DNA from: Halocynthiibacter namhaensis
Lineage (GTDB): Bacteria > Pseudomonadota > Alphaproteobacteria > Rhodobacterales > Rhodobacteraceae
Reading direction: 5' to 3'
Assembly: GCF_000812685.1 (NCBI RefSeq)
Contig: NZ_JWIF01000072.1
Location: forward strand, 37,587 to 101,586
DNA: 64,000 nt
Below the pieces are notes generated by a model. That model saw nothing but the letters and a program-made list of their open reading frames with translations, ran no database searches and was not told the DNA's origin. Position numbers and translations under genes: made by a program. Positions 1-8,087 of the stretch are shown one piece after another; position 1 is the first letter of the stretch, and the number at the start of each line of letters is the position of its first letter.

Positions 1-159
1 ATGCAAGAACTGACACGCAAGGCAAATGAATTGGTGGTCAGCGAATATCGCCCGCTCGAAATTTACACCATCCTTGTGCTTGAATATCTGGTGTTGATTC
101 TGATCGTTTCGTCAGGTGTCCGTTGGTTGGAACGCCGCATGCAAACAGAACGAGACTAA
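1..159 (+). CDS. ABC transporter permease, C-terminal fragment
   Basis: This is the last 52 residues of a reading frame that enters from outside the window, so the ATG at base 1 is probably an internal methionine. It has a hydrophobic segment (IYTILVLEYLVLILIVSSG) followed by a basic tail (RWLERRMQTERD), which is the usual end of HisM/GlnP-type inner-membrane permeases of polar amino-acid ABC importers. The neighbouring Lrp regulator and catabolic enzymes fit an uptake-plus-degradation cluster. The substrate cannot be read from this fragment. An ectoine or other amino-acid importer is possible by analogy with clusters that end permease-regulator-enzymes. Confidence 0.7.
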   Translation: MQELTRKANELVVSEYRPLEIYTILVLEYLVLILIVSSGVRWLERRMQTERD

Positions 160-171
160 TTATTGCGCCAA

Positions 172-204
172 TCTGGGATCAACGCCCTACGCATTGATCC
201 CAGA
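172..204 (+). terminator. Hairpin between permease and regulator gene
   Basis: Perfect 11-bp inverted repeat, TCTGGGATCAA (172-182) and TTGATCCCAGA (194-204), with an 11-nt loop. It starts 13 bases after the permease stop and ends 23 bases before the regulator start. No U-tract follows, so it may be a processing or attenuating hairpin rather than a strict intrinsic terminator. Confidence 0.5.
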
Positions 205-227
205 CCATCCCAAGGATATAGATCGGT

Positions 228-713
228 ATGCTTAAGCTCGATCGTATCGATTTCCAAATTCTTCGGGTGCTTTCAGACAACGGACGCATCACAAAAGCAG
301 CGCTCGCACAAAAGGTTGGGCTGTCCCCTTCACCTTGTTGGGAACGTCTGCGCCGTCTGGAAAAGTCTGGGCTGATCTCGGGCTATCACGCACAGATCAA
401 CCTGCGCAAACTGCCCGGCGCAATCACTGTTTTCGTCACAATAGAGCTGGATTCACACGCAGCTGCCCGGTTTCAATCCTTTGAACGCACCATTGGAGCT
501 CATCCCGAAATCACCGGGTGTTGGGCCATTGGCGGGGGCTATGATTACTTAATTCAAGTCGTCACATCATCAATCGAAGCCTATCAAGAATTGATCGAAA
601 CCATCCTGGAAACCTCAGGCGATATCGCACGCTATTATTCCTATATCGTCACCAAAACCGTGCGCAGCCCCGGCCCTCCACTGCATCTTCTGGGCGACAA
701 AACAGATGAATAA
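228..713 (+). CDS. Lrp/AsnC-family transcriptional regulator
   Basis: 161 residues, normal length for the family. The N-terminal winged helix (about residues 1-60: LDRIDFQILRVLSDNGRI, then KVGLSPSPCWERLRRLE) is a standard AsnC-type DNA-binding domain. The rest is the RAM ligand-binding domain with the expected GCWAIGGGYDYLIQV strand pattern. It lies at the head of the aldehyde dehydrogenase, aminotransferase and amidohydrolase genes and behind an amino-acid permease, so it probably senses the amino acid or an intermediate and controls them. The SPSPC motif and gene order resemble the AsnC/DoeX regulators of ectoine clusters. That link is by analogy only. Confidence 0.9.
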   Translation: MLKLDRIDFQILRVLSDNGRITKAALAQKVGLSPSPCWERLRRLEKSGLISGYHAQINLRKLPGAITVFVTIELDSHAAARFQSFERTIGAHPEITGCWAIGGGYDYLIQVVTSSIEAYQELIETILETSGDIARYYSYIVTKTVRSPGPPLHLLGDKTDE

Positions 714-820
714 TCCGACCTAGCGCCAAAATTAAGCTGATTATTCTGTAAACTCAGGCAACTTCAGCCTCATCATCTTTCGTTTCTCCTTAGTGTCCTC
801 TCCAACACAGGAACCGAAAT

Positions 821-2293
821 ATGTCGCACAAAAATCCCTCCGCGCAGAACACATCCATTCCCACAGGGCCGCTGATGAAAACCAATGCCTTCATCAATGG
901 TGAATGGGTCCCGGGCACCAGCACATTCCCGGTGACAGACCCCGCGAACGGCCAGGTCATCGCAAATGTCAGCGCCATGACCGCTACGGCAGCTGCCGAG
1001 GCTGTAACCGTCGCGCGAAACGCTTTCCCCGCCTGGGCCGCCCTTTTGCCCCAAGACCGTGCAGCACTGTTAAAGAAATGGCACGCAAAGATCATCGAAA
1101 ACCGCGAAAACTTGGCTTGGATCATGGTCGCGGAACAAGGCAAACCCATCTCTGAGGCGCGAGGCGAAATCGACTATGCCGCAAGCTTCGTCGACTTCTA
1201 CGCAGAAGAAGCCCGCCGCCCCAATATCGAAGGCATCACCAGCCACCTGCCCACGGCCGAGGTCGAACTTTGGCGCGAACCCATTGGCGTCGTTGCCTTA
1301 ATCACGCCCTGGAACTTCCCTTCGGCGATGTTAACCCGCAAAGCGGCAGCCGCCCTTGCCGCAGGCTGTACCATCGTTGCGCACCCTTCAGCGGAAACCC
1401 CTTTATCCGCGCTGGCCCTCGCCCAACTCGCGGATGAAGCGGGCCTGCCCGCTGGCGTGTTCAACGTGTTGCCGGGAGACGCAAAAACCATTGTAACGCC
1501 CTGGTGCGACGACACCCGCGTGCGCGCCCTATCCTTCACAGGATCAACCGAAGTTGGCCGCCTTCTATACCGTCAATGCGCAAACACAATGAAACACCTG
1601 GTCATGGAACTGGGCGGACACGCCCCATTTATCGTCTTTGAAGATGCCGATCTTGACCGCGCCGTCAGTGAAGCGATCAACGCTAAATTTGCGACCGGCG
1701 GCCAGGATTGTCTGGGCGCAAATCGGATGTTTATTGCACGCAGCATTTATGACGAATTCTGCACACGCTTCACGAATGCCGCAAGTCAACTAACCCTGGG
1801 TGCTGGCAAAGATGACCCTGACATGGGTCCCTTGATGCATGACCGTCTTGTGCAAAAACAGGAAGAACAAGTCGCAGATGCCCTGTCAAAAGGTGCCAAG
1901 TTGGTCCTCGGCGGCGCACGTCTTGCCGAAGGGTCGCTGTTTTATCCCCCGACTGTTCTGATCGACGTGCCGCAGAACGCCAGCATCATGCAGGACGAAA
2001 CCTTCGGCCCCGTCGCCGCCCTGACACCGTTTGACAGCGAAGACGAGGTCATCAAGCGCGCCAACGATACCGAATATGGGCTGGTTGCCTATGTACACAC
2101 CCAAGATCCCCGACGCATTTATCGCATGTCACGCGCGTTGGAATTTGGCATGGTTGCGATCAATCGCACCTCGGTCACAGGCCCGCCCATTCCGTTTGGC
2201 GGCGTCAAACAATCTGGCTTAGGCCGCGAAGGCGCACGTCAGGGTCTGGAAGAATTCACTGAAATCAAATACATCTGCCGAGACTGGAGCTAA
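821..2293 (+). CDS. NAD(P)-dependent aldehyde dehydrogenase (succinate-semialdehyde type)
   Basis: 490 residues from this start; a second ATG at 875 (MKTNAFINGEW) would give the usual N-terminus of the family and is a reasonable alternative. Visible ALDH features: the oxyanion region ITPWNFPSAMLTRK, the FTGSTEVGR nucleotide-binding loop, the general-base Glu in MELGGHAPF, and the catalytic Cys in GGQDCLGANRMF. The sequence is closest in style to succinate-semialdehyde dehydrogenases (GabD, and the DoeC-like enzymes of ectoine breakdown). It probably oxidises the semialdehyde produced by the aminotransferase 9 bp downstream. Family certain, substrate inferred. Confidence 0.93.
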   Translation: MSHKNPSAQNTSIPTGPLMKTNAFINGEWVPGTSTFPVTDPANGQVIANVSAMTATAAAEAVTVARNAFPAWAALLPQDRAALLKKWHAKIIENRENLAWIMVAEQGKPISEARGEIDYAASFVDFYAEEARRPNIEGITSHLPTAEVELWREPIGVVALITPWNFPSAMLTRKAAAALAAGCTIVAHPSAETPLSALALAQLADEAGLPAGVFNVLPGDAKTIVTPWCDDTRVRALSFTGSTEVGRLLYRQCANTMKHLVMELGGHAPFIVFEDADLDRAVSEAINAKFATGGQDCLGANRMFIARSIYDEFCTRFTNAASQLTLGAGKDDPDMGPLMHDRLVQKQEEQVADALSKGAKLVLGGARLAEGSLFYPPTVLIDVPQNASIMQDETFGPVAALTPFDSEDEVIKRANDTEYGLVAYVHTQDPRRIYRMSRALEFGMVAINRTSVTGPPIPFGGVKQSGLGREGARQGLEEFTEIKYICRDWS

Positions 2294-2302
2294 GGAAAAC
2301 AC

Positions 2303-3673
2303 ATGCTGCACAATGATCAACTCAGCCAATGGGATCGCGAAAACTTTTTCCATCCCTCGACCCACCTTGCCAAACACGCACGCGGCGACATGCCAACCCG
2401 CGTGATTTCCGGCGCAAAAGGTGTCTATATTGAAGACCGCGATGGGAAGAAATTGCTGGATGCTTTTGCCGGTCTATATTGCGTAAATGTCGGATATGGC
2501 CGCACGGAAATCGCCGATGCCATCTCTGCCCAGGCCCATGAATTGGCCTATTATCATTCCTATGTCGGCCATGGCACCGAAGCGTCCATCACGCTTGCGA
2601 AGATGGTCATGGACCGCGCCCCGGCCAATATGTCCAAGGTTTACTTTGGCCTTGGCGGGTCCGACGCCAATGAAACCAACGTTAAATTGCTTTGGTACTA
2701 TAACAACATCTTGGGTCGTCCGAAAAAGAAGAAGATCATTTCACGCTGGCGTGGCTATCACGGATCAGGCCTTGTAACCGGGTCTTTGACGGGTCTTGAA
2801 CTGTTCCACAAAAAGTTCGATCTGCCGCTTGATCAGGTCATCCACACCGAAGCGCCATATTACTTCCGTCGCGATGATCTCGACATGTCCGAGGCAGATT
2901 TCACGGCTCATTGTGTTCAAAAGCTTGAAGAACTGATCGCCCGTGAAGGTGCCGAAAATATTGCTGGCTTCATCGGTGAACCCGTGTTGGGCACCGGCGG
3001 CATCGTGCCCCCACCCGAAGGCTATTGGCCCGCAATTCAGGCCGTGCTGAAGAAACACGACATCCTTCTGATCTCCGACGAAGTGGTCACGGGCTTTGGT
3101 CGCACCGGGTCCATGATGGGGTCCACCCACTACGGGATGGAACCCGATATTATCACCATCGCCAAGGGGCTGACCTCAGCTTATGCGCCTTTGTCCGGGT
3201 CCATAGTGTCGGATAAGATTTGGAAAGTTCTGGAAGATGGAACCGATGAATTCGGCCCAATCGGTCACGGTTGGACCTATTCAGCACACCCGATTGGGGC
3301 TGCTGCAGGGGTTGCGAACCTGAAACTGATTGATGATCTAAATCTCATTGAAAACAACACTGTTATGGGTGACTACCTGCGCACAGGGTTCCAAGAACGC
3401 CTGGGTGATCACCCGAATGTCGGTGATATTCGCGGCGTCGGAATGCTGGCAGCAATCGAATTCGTTGAGCAAAAAGACGGGCGCAAATTCTTTGATCCCT
3501 CTGCCACAGTTGGCGCCGCGGTCTCTGCGGCATTGGCTTCGAAAGGCGTGATTGGCCGCGCTATGCCGCAAGGTGATATCCTTGGTTTCGCCCCACCTTT
3601 CTGCCTGACAAAGGACGAAGCCGACATCGTGATCACAAATACAGAGTTGGCCGTCCGCGAGGTTTTGGGCTAA
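2303..3673 (+). CDS. Class III PLP-dependent aminotransferase
   Basis: 456 residues, the normal size. PLP-binding features are clear: GLGGSDANETNVKL, the SRWRGYHGSG stretch, LISDEVVTGFGRTG (Asp that contacts the pyridine nitrogen), and the Schiff-base Lys in TIAKGLTSAYAPLS. The family contains omega-amino-acid:pyruvate, putrescine:pyruvate, taurine:pyruvate and diaminobutyrate aminotransferases. Next to a semialdehyde dehydrogenase it most likely removes the terminal amino group of a diamino or omega-amino acid. It is probably translated with the dehydrogenase gene (9-bp spacing, AAGGA-like site before the ATG). The exact donor cannot be fixed from sequence. Confidence 0.93.
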   Translation: MLHNDQLSQWDRENFFHPSTHLAKHARGDMPTRVISGAKGVYIEDRDGKKLLDAFAGLYCVNVGYGRTEIADAISAQAHELAYYHSYVGHGTEASITLAKMVMDRAPANMSKVYFGLGGSDANETNVKLLWYYNNILGRPKKKKIISRWRGYHGSGLVTGSLTGLELFHKKFDLPLDQVIHTEAPYYFRRDDLDMSEADFTAHCVQKLEELIAREGAENIAGFIGEPVLGTGGIVPPPEGYWPAIQAVLKKHDILLISDEVVTGFGRTGSMMGSTHYGMEPDIITIAKGLTSAYAPLSGSIVSDKIWKVLEDGTDEFGPIGHGWTYSAHPIGAAAGVANLKLIDDLNLIENNTVMGDYLRTGFQERLGDHPNVGDIRGVGMLAAIEFVEQKDGRKFFDPSATVGAAVSAALASKGVIGRAMPQGDILGFAPPFCLTKDEADIVITNTELAVREVLG

Positions 3674-3690
3674 GACACGACAAACGAACA

Positions 3691-3719
3691 ATGCTGTGCG
3701 GGGATATCCCGCACAGCAT
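3691..3719 (+). terminator. Perfect intra-operon hairpin
   Basis: ATGCTGTGCGGG and its exact complement CCCGCACAGCAT enclose a 5-nt loop GATAT. The 12-bp GC-rich stem begins 17 bases after the aminotransferase stop. It has no U-tract, so partial termination, mRNA stabilisation of the upstream genes or a protein site are all possible. It contains the ATG that a naive start call for the next gene would use, which argues for the downstream TTG start. Confidence 0.6.
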
Positions 3720-3744
3720 CAACCGGCAGCAAAAGGGCCTTGAT

Positions 3745-4884
3745 TTGACTATAAACTTGGATCAACTGATCAGCCTCCGTCACTGGCTTCATGCCCACCC
3801 CGAGCTGTCCCGCCAAGAAGTAGAAACCGCAAAATATTTGCGCAGTTTTCTCACTGAGACCGCCCAGCCGGACGACATTATTTCCCTAGATGGGTCGGGT
3901 TTCGCCGCCGTATATAATGGCAAGGCACCGGGCAAGACTGTCCTATTGCGCTGTGAGCTTGATGCGTTGCCAATCCACGAAATCAACGACATTCCCTATG
4001 GATCCACACAAGATGGTGTAGGTCATAAATGTGGCCATGACGGGCATATGGCAATCATGGCCGGTGTCGCGCAAACCTTAACGGATCGCCCCGCCTATGG
4101 TCGTGTGATCCTGCTGTTTCAACCAGATGAGGAAACCGGCACGGGTGCCCGCAATTGTTGCCTGCACGAAGCCTTCGCGTCGATTGCACCAGACTATGTG
4201 TTCGCCTTGCATAATCTTCCCGGTTTCCCTGCGGGCCAAGTCATTTGCAAGCCAGACACATTCGCATCCCAAGTCAAATATGCGGCCATAAAAATGACGG
4301 GGAAGGAAGCGCATAGCGCCCAACCTGAAACGGGCATCAGCCCTTCCTTTGCACTTGCAGAATTGACCCTCATGGCGCGCAAAATTCAAGCCAAACACGA
4401 CCGCGAAGACGCATATGCTTTGGTCGTACCCGTTTATAATCAGATGGGCGTGCAGGCCTCTGGCGTATGTCCCGCACAGGGCGAAGTTCAATTCACTTTG
4501 CGCTCTGCCTTGGCCCAAACCGTTGAAACCATGTGGAAAGAGTTGACCGACCACACCCATACACTTGCCGACGAATACGGTCTTAGCGTCACATTAGAAA
4601 CACGTGAAGAATTCGCAGCCACCACCAATCACCAGGTCGGATTTGACATCATCAAACGCGCTGCCTGTGAAACCAAGCGGGAATTTAACGCAATCAAGCA
4701 GCCCTTTCGCTGGGGTGAAGATTTTGGTGAGTTAACCAAACGATACACTGGTGCGATGTTCGGTCTGGGCGCTGGCCTAAACCGCCCTGATCTGCACAAT
4801 CCAGATTATGACTTCCCCGATGAGATCCTCAACGATGGCATCGCGATGATGGTGGAAATTGCCACCATCGCAACCAAACCTTAA
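3745..4884 (+). CDS. M20-family amidohydrolase (N-acyl amino acid hydrolase)
   Basis: About 379 residues from a TTG codon preceded by AAAAGGG. The frame extends back to an ATG at 3691, but that ATG sits inside a perfect hairpin, and homology-like sequence only begins with LDQLISLRHWLHAHPELSRQ. Metal-site motifs of the amidohydrolase branch are present: CELDALPI, GHKCGHDGHMA (Cys-Gly-His), QPDEETGTGA with the catalytic Glu pair, and ALHNLPGFPAG. These dinuclear-metal enzymes hydrolyse N-acyl amino acids such as hippurate, IAA conjugates or N-acetyl-diamino acids. In this operon it could deacylate the substrate that feeds the aminotransferase. The natural substrate is unknown. Confidence 0.9.
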   Translation: MTINLDQLISLRHWLHAHPELSRQEVETAKYLRSFLTETAQPDDIISLDGSGFAAVYNGKAPGKTVLLRCELDALPIHEINDIPYGSTQDGVGHKCGHDGHMAIMAGVAQTLTDRPAYGRVILLFQPDEETGTGARNCCLHEAFASIAPDYVFALHNLPGFPAGQVICKPDTFASQVKYAAIKMTGKEAHSAQPETGISPSFALAELTLMARKIQAKHDREDAYALVVPVYNQMGVQASGVCPAQGEVQFTLRSALAQTVETMWKELTDHTHTLADEYGLSVTLETREEFAATTNHQVGFDIIKRAACETKREFNAIKQPFRWGEDFGELTKRYTGAMFGLGAGLNRPDLHNPDYDFPDEILNDGIAMMVEIATIATKP

Positions 4885-4911
4885 CGGTCTTAAAGATTGC
4901 CCGCCATGATC

Positions 4912-4950
4912 TGAGCAAAAATTTCCGGGTCGGTGACACCTTCTGACCCG
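4912..4950 (-). terminator. Rho-independent terminator of the minus-strand gene pair
   Basis: Read on the minus strand, CGGGTC (4950-4945) and GACCCG (4931-4926) form a stem, with a nested GGTG/CACC pairing in its loop. The stem is followed by GAAATTTTTG. It lies just downstream of the ammonia-lyase stop (4976) and between two convergent operons. Confidence 0.55.
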
Positions 4951-4975
4951 ATTAACAAAATCCGTGCTTCGGCGT

Positions 4976-6076
4976 TCAAGCCCACTGACCTGACAAGTCG
5001 TCCTCCATACGCGCAGCAACAAGCGCCGCAAGCCCCGCAATCGCGCTTTCCCCGGCTTCCACCACAGGATCGCTGTCCAAAGGCCGGGCCATCAAGCGCA
5101 CCGCTGGTGCCACGATATTTTCGGGAATGGTCAAGAAATCAGATGCTTCTTGCACCAAGATTTCCCACGCCATTCCAGAGGGTTCGCCACAAGACAAACC
5201 CGCCATCAATGTTTCATCAACAATGGCAAAATTCACCGCTTTCCCCACACGCGCACTTTCGAACAGACACGCCGCCAATTTGGGTTCCACGATCACAACG
5301 CGTGGGCCGTTCTCCCCCCAATATTGGCGAATACCTGCGACCACGCCCGCGGCCAAACCCCCGACTCCGCCTTGCAAGAACACATGTGTCGGCGCTTGCG
5401 TCAACGCCTCGCAGATTTCTTGGGTCATCACACCATAGCCTGACATCACATCACGCGGCGGCTCAGAATATCCAGGCCAAGATGTATCAGATACCACGAA
5501 CCAACCATTGTCTTCTGCTTCCTTTTTGGCAAGCAAAACGGAGGCATCGTAATCCCCAGTGATCCGAACAACATTCGCACCAAGATCACGCATCGCCTGT
5601 GCCCGCCCTTCGCTGACTTCCGCATGAATATAGATCCGGCAAGGCGCGCCAAACCGTTGGCAACCCCAAGCAAGGGATCGTCCATGGTTGCCATCCGTGG
5701 CCGACACCAAGGTGATTTTGGCGCATTCATCTTTATACGCACCCAAGCGAATATCTTCCAATGACACATCTTGGCCAACTGCCTTGCTGACCTCACGTTG
5801 CAACACGCGTTGCGCCGCATAAGATCCACCAAGCGCCTTGAAACTGCCCAAGCCAAATCGCGGGCCTTCGTCTTTATACAGGATTTCGCCAACGCCAATT
5901 TTCGCAGCCAACGCAGGCAAAGACACAAGCGGTGTCGCGCAATATCCGTCCCATTGCATAATCTCAGCGCGTGCTTGAGCGAAATCTTGTTCCGATAAAA
6001 CGCGATGTGCCGCATCGCCAGCGACCATGTTTGCCGCAACATGCCCAAGTTTCGCGGGGGGGAATAAATCTGTCAT
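4976..6076 (-). CDS. Diaminopropionate ammonia-lyase-like PLP enzyme
   Basis: 366 residues, fold type II PLP enzyme. The PLP lysine lies in RFGLGSFKALGGSYA, which is the signature of diaminopropionate ammonia-lyase (DpaL/YgeX) rather than of ordinary threonine dehydratase. The phosphate-binding loop LQGGVGGLAAGV and SATDGNHGRSLAWG are also present. Members eliminate ammonia from 2,3-diaminopropionate to give pyruvate, and some act on serine or threonine. It is slightly shorter than E. coli DpaL (398 residues, from memory). Its start overlaps the stop of the upstream M20 gene by 4 bp (ATGA), so the two are translationally coupled. The pairing suggests hydrolysis of an N-acyl precursor followed by deamination. 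Confidence 0.88.
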   Translation of the reverse strand: MTDLFPPAKLGHVAANMVAGDAAHRVLSEQDFAQARAEIMQWDGYCATPLVSLPALAAKIGVGEILYKDEGPRFGLGSFKALGGSYAAQRVLQREVSKAVGQDVSLEDIRLGAYKDECAKITLVSATDGNHGRSLAWGCQRFGAPCRIYIHAEVSEGRAQAMRDLGANVVRITGDYDASVLLAKKEAEDNGWFVVSDTSWPGYSEPPRDVMSGYGVMTQEICEALTQAPTHVFLQGGVGGLAAGVVAGIRQYWGENGPRVVIVEPKLAACLFESARVGKAVNFAIVDETLMAGLSCGEPSGMAWEILVQEASDFLTIPENIVAPAVRLMARPLDSDPVVEAGESAIAGLAALVAARMEDDLSGQWA

Positions 6077-7224
6077 TCTTTATCCTGTCTCAGTGGTAAA
6101 CGATCTCGAACCAAGGCTGCCCAAAAGTTCGAACCAATCGTCAGAAGGTCATCGTTAAAGTCGTAGTCAGCGGCGTGCAAAGGTTGCCCATTCGGCCCTT
6201 CTTCCCCGTTGCCAAGCAGCAGAAAGCACCCGGGCACCGCAGCGCTGAAATGGGCGAAATCTTCAGAAAAGCTCATGGGGGGACGATCAGAAATCGTATC
6301 CAGCCCCATGGATTTGGACACGCGGGCAACTGCATCTGTTGGATCTTGCGCATTGATGGTCTCGATGAATTGCGTGTCAAAGCTCATTGAAACATCAACA
6401 CCATGGGCCGCAGCGATACCATTGCTGATCTGGCGCATGAAGCGTTCCAAATCGTTGCGATCCTCAGGCAAACGTGCGCGCACATCCCCCTTCAATATGG
6501 TTTGACCCGGCAACACATTGCGCTGCCCGTCTGTTAGGAACTCAGTGATCGAAACAACCACGCCCGCCCCAGGCGCCATTTTTCGCGCCACAATCGTTTG
6601 CAACGCCAAGACCATTTCCGCACCCACAGTGATGGTATCCACGCCCACTTGCGGCATCGATGCATGACCGCCTTTGCCATTTATCGTGATCTCAAACAGG
6701 CTTTCGCTGGAACAAATCTGACCCACTCGTGTGGAAATTTGCCCCACAGGTGCACCGGGCAAATTATGGATCGCATAGACCTCGTCGATGGGAAATTGTG
6801 CCAGAACGCCTTCATCAATCATCGCTTGCGACCCCAGCCCATGTTCTTCGTTTGGCTGAAACAGGAACACCACGGTGCCATCAAAATCACGCGACACAGA
6901 CAGTTTCTCAGCCGCGCCCAAAAGCATGGTCGTATGCCCGTCATGACCGCAAGCGTGCATCACGCCCGGTGTCTTAGACACGTAATCATGGGTGCTGGTT
7001 TCATGGATCGGCAAAGCGTCCATATCTGCCCGAATGCCGATGGAACGATTGCCATTGCCCATACGCAAAACACCCACCACGCCAACACCTTCATGCACCT
7101 CCAGGCCAAGGTCCTTTAGATAAGCCGCCACTTTGGCTTTTGTGCGTACCTCCTGAAATCCCAGTTCGGGATCACGGTGGAATTCATGCCTCAAACTTAC
7201 CAGTTTTTCGTCGATTGACGCCAT
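6073..7224 (-). CDS. M20-family amidohydrolase (hippurate hydrolase-like)
   Basis: 383 residues starting at MASIDEKLVSLRHEFHRDPE. The open frame runs upstream to 7692, but that extension crosses the opposite-strand riboswitch and has no family character. Motifs of the HipO/AbgB branch: IRADMDALPIHE, MHACGHDGHTTMLLGAAE, QPNEEHGLGSQAM, AIHNLPGAPVG, the dimerisation-domain GKGGHASMPQVGVD, and FSEDFAHFS near the C-terminus. It should hydrolyse an N-acyl amino acid. It is the first gene of a two-gene minus-strand operon with the ammonia-lyase. It is a second, distinct M20 enzyme beside the one at 3745-4884. Confidence 0.93.
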   Translation of the reverse strand: MASIDEKLVSLRHEFHRDPELGFQEVRTKAKVAAYLKDLGLEVHEGVGVVGVLRMGNGNRSIGIRADMDALPIHETSTHDYVSKTPGVMHACGHDGHTTMLLGAAEKLSVSRDFDGTVVFLFQPNEEHGLGSQAMIDEGVLAQFPIDEVYAIHNLPGAPVGQISTRVGQICSSESLFEITINGKGGHASMPQVGVDTITVGAEMVLALQTIVARKMAPGAGVVVSITEFLTDGQRNVLPGQTILKGDVRARLPEDRNDLERFMRQISNGIAAAHGVDVSMSFDTQFIETINAQDPTDAVARVSKSMGLDTISDRPPMSFSEDFAHFSAAVPGCFLLLGNGEEGPNGQPLHAADYDFNDDLLTIGSNFWAALVRDRLPLRQDKE

Positions 7225-7399
7225 ATGCCATCCCCATTGCCGATCAAATCGTTGAACGCTTATTTGCCATATGGAAGCGTGTTTTCCGCAGACACAAGCA
7301 AAAAGAAACGACGACCGCCCAATTGTCCGTGACCAAGGCACTTGACCAAGGCGGCAAATTATCCGACACCATATCGCGATGGTTTCTGGGATCCAAATG

Positions 7400-7563
7400 T
7401 GATTCCGGAATGAAATGGGAATACGGTAAGGAATAGCCAAAAGGCGCCAAATCCGTAACTGCCCCCGCAACTGTATGTGGCGAGCGACCCCGGTAACACC
7501 ACTGAACGCACAGCGTTTGGGAAGGTTCGGGCAAGTGACAACCCACAAGTCAGGAGACCTGCC
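7400..7563 (+). promoter_or_regulatory. Cobalamin riboswitch
   Basis: The conserved core elements appear in order: GGGAATACGGT, AATCCG, CTGCCCCCGCAACTGTA, GCGAGCGACC, GGGAAGG, GACAACCC and the B12 box AGTCAGGAGACCTGCC (ending at 7563). It lies in the leader of the DUF1636/ABC importer operon. These RNAs bind adenosylcobalamin or related corrinoids and repress downstream genes when B12 is sufficient. Exact ends are approximate. The stretch 7225-7399, between the minus-strand M20 start and the aptamer, must hold the promoters for both directions, but no clear -35/-10 could be assigned. Confidence 0.93.
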
Positions 7564-7586
7564 ATCATAATGTAACTTCAACCCGG

Positions 7587-7680
7587 GCGGGGCGTCCGGA
7601 CAGGAGGCCGCGATGGCTTTGCAGAACGAACTTTGTGCACCTGAATGCACCATTAGCGCCCCGCAATTTCGCGGAGGGCG
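7587..7680 (+). promoter_or_regulatory. Expression platform: SD sequestor and anti-sequestor
   Basis: CGCCCCGC (7657-7664) can pair with GCGGAGGGCG (7671-7680), which contains the GGAGGG Shine-Dalgarno of the DUF1636 gene, hiding it just before the ATG at 7683. The same CGCCCCGC is exactly complementary to GCGGGGCG (7587-7594), just downstream of the aptamer. This mutually exclusive pairing is what a translational riboswitch needs. The pairing was worked out by eye. Confidence 0.6.
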
Positions 7681-7682
7681 AC

Positions 7683-8087
7683 ATGGGATCATCTACACAT
7701 AGAATTACAATTTGCACATCTTGCAAAAACAAAGGCACCCAGTGTCAACCAGGGTATGAATTGATCGCAAAGCTGCGCGCCGCAATAGACGCAGCCGGTG
7801 ATTCAATCGCCGAAGATTTTGCGATTTCAGGCGTGGCTTGCATGGCGGGCTGCGATCATCCCTGTACGGTTGCCTATCATGGCACCCAAAAGGCAACCTA
7901 TCTGTTCGGCGATATTGAACCCGACGAAGACGTCGATGATCTGGTTGAATTTGCAAAACAATACGCTGTGCTTGGGGATGGCTGGTGTTCTTCCGTAGAT
8001 CGCCCCGGAAAGCTGCGAAAACATACGCTTGCCCGTGTGCCCGCAATGCTTTTGGCCACGGAAGACAGCAAAGTGCGTGTCGCATGA
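7683..8087 (+). CDS. DUF1636 family metal-binding-type protein
   Basis: 134 residues from an ATG 5 bp after GGAGGG; an upstream in-frame ATG at 7635 lies inside the riboswitch expression platform and is less likely. Four or more cysteines stand in ICTSCKNKGTQC and GVACMAGCDHPC, resembling a small thioredoxin-like [2Fe-2S] or metal-binding fold. This matches DUF1636, a family of unknown function often found under cobalamin riboswitch control in alphaproteobacteria. It is the first gene of the importer operon and its stop overlaps the ATPase start by 4 bp (ATGA). A role in corrinoid or cobalt handling is inferred from context only. Confidence 0.82.
   Translation: MGSSTHRITICTSCKNKGTQCQPGYELIAKLRAAIDAAGDSIAEDFAISGVACMAGCDHPCTVAYHGTQKATYLFGDIEPDEDVDDLVEFAKQYAVLGDGWCSSVDRPGKLRKHTLARVPAMLLATEDSKVRVA

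Noticed and set aside
1..7224. A complete ectoine degradation (doe/eut) cluster
   Set aside because: Regulator, aldehyde dehydrogenase and aminotransferase fit, but no ectoine hydrolase (M24) or DoeB-type deacylase is seen, and the ammonia-lyase resembles DpaL. Only the analogy is kept.
6073..7692. 539-residue version of the minus-strand M20 protein
   Set aside because: The N-terminal 156 residues run over the opposite-strand riboswitch and lack family character. The start at 7224 is chosen.
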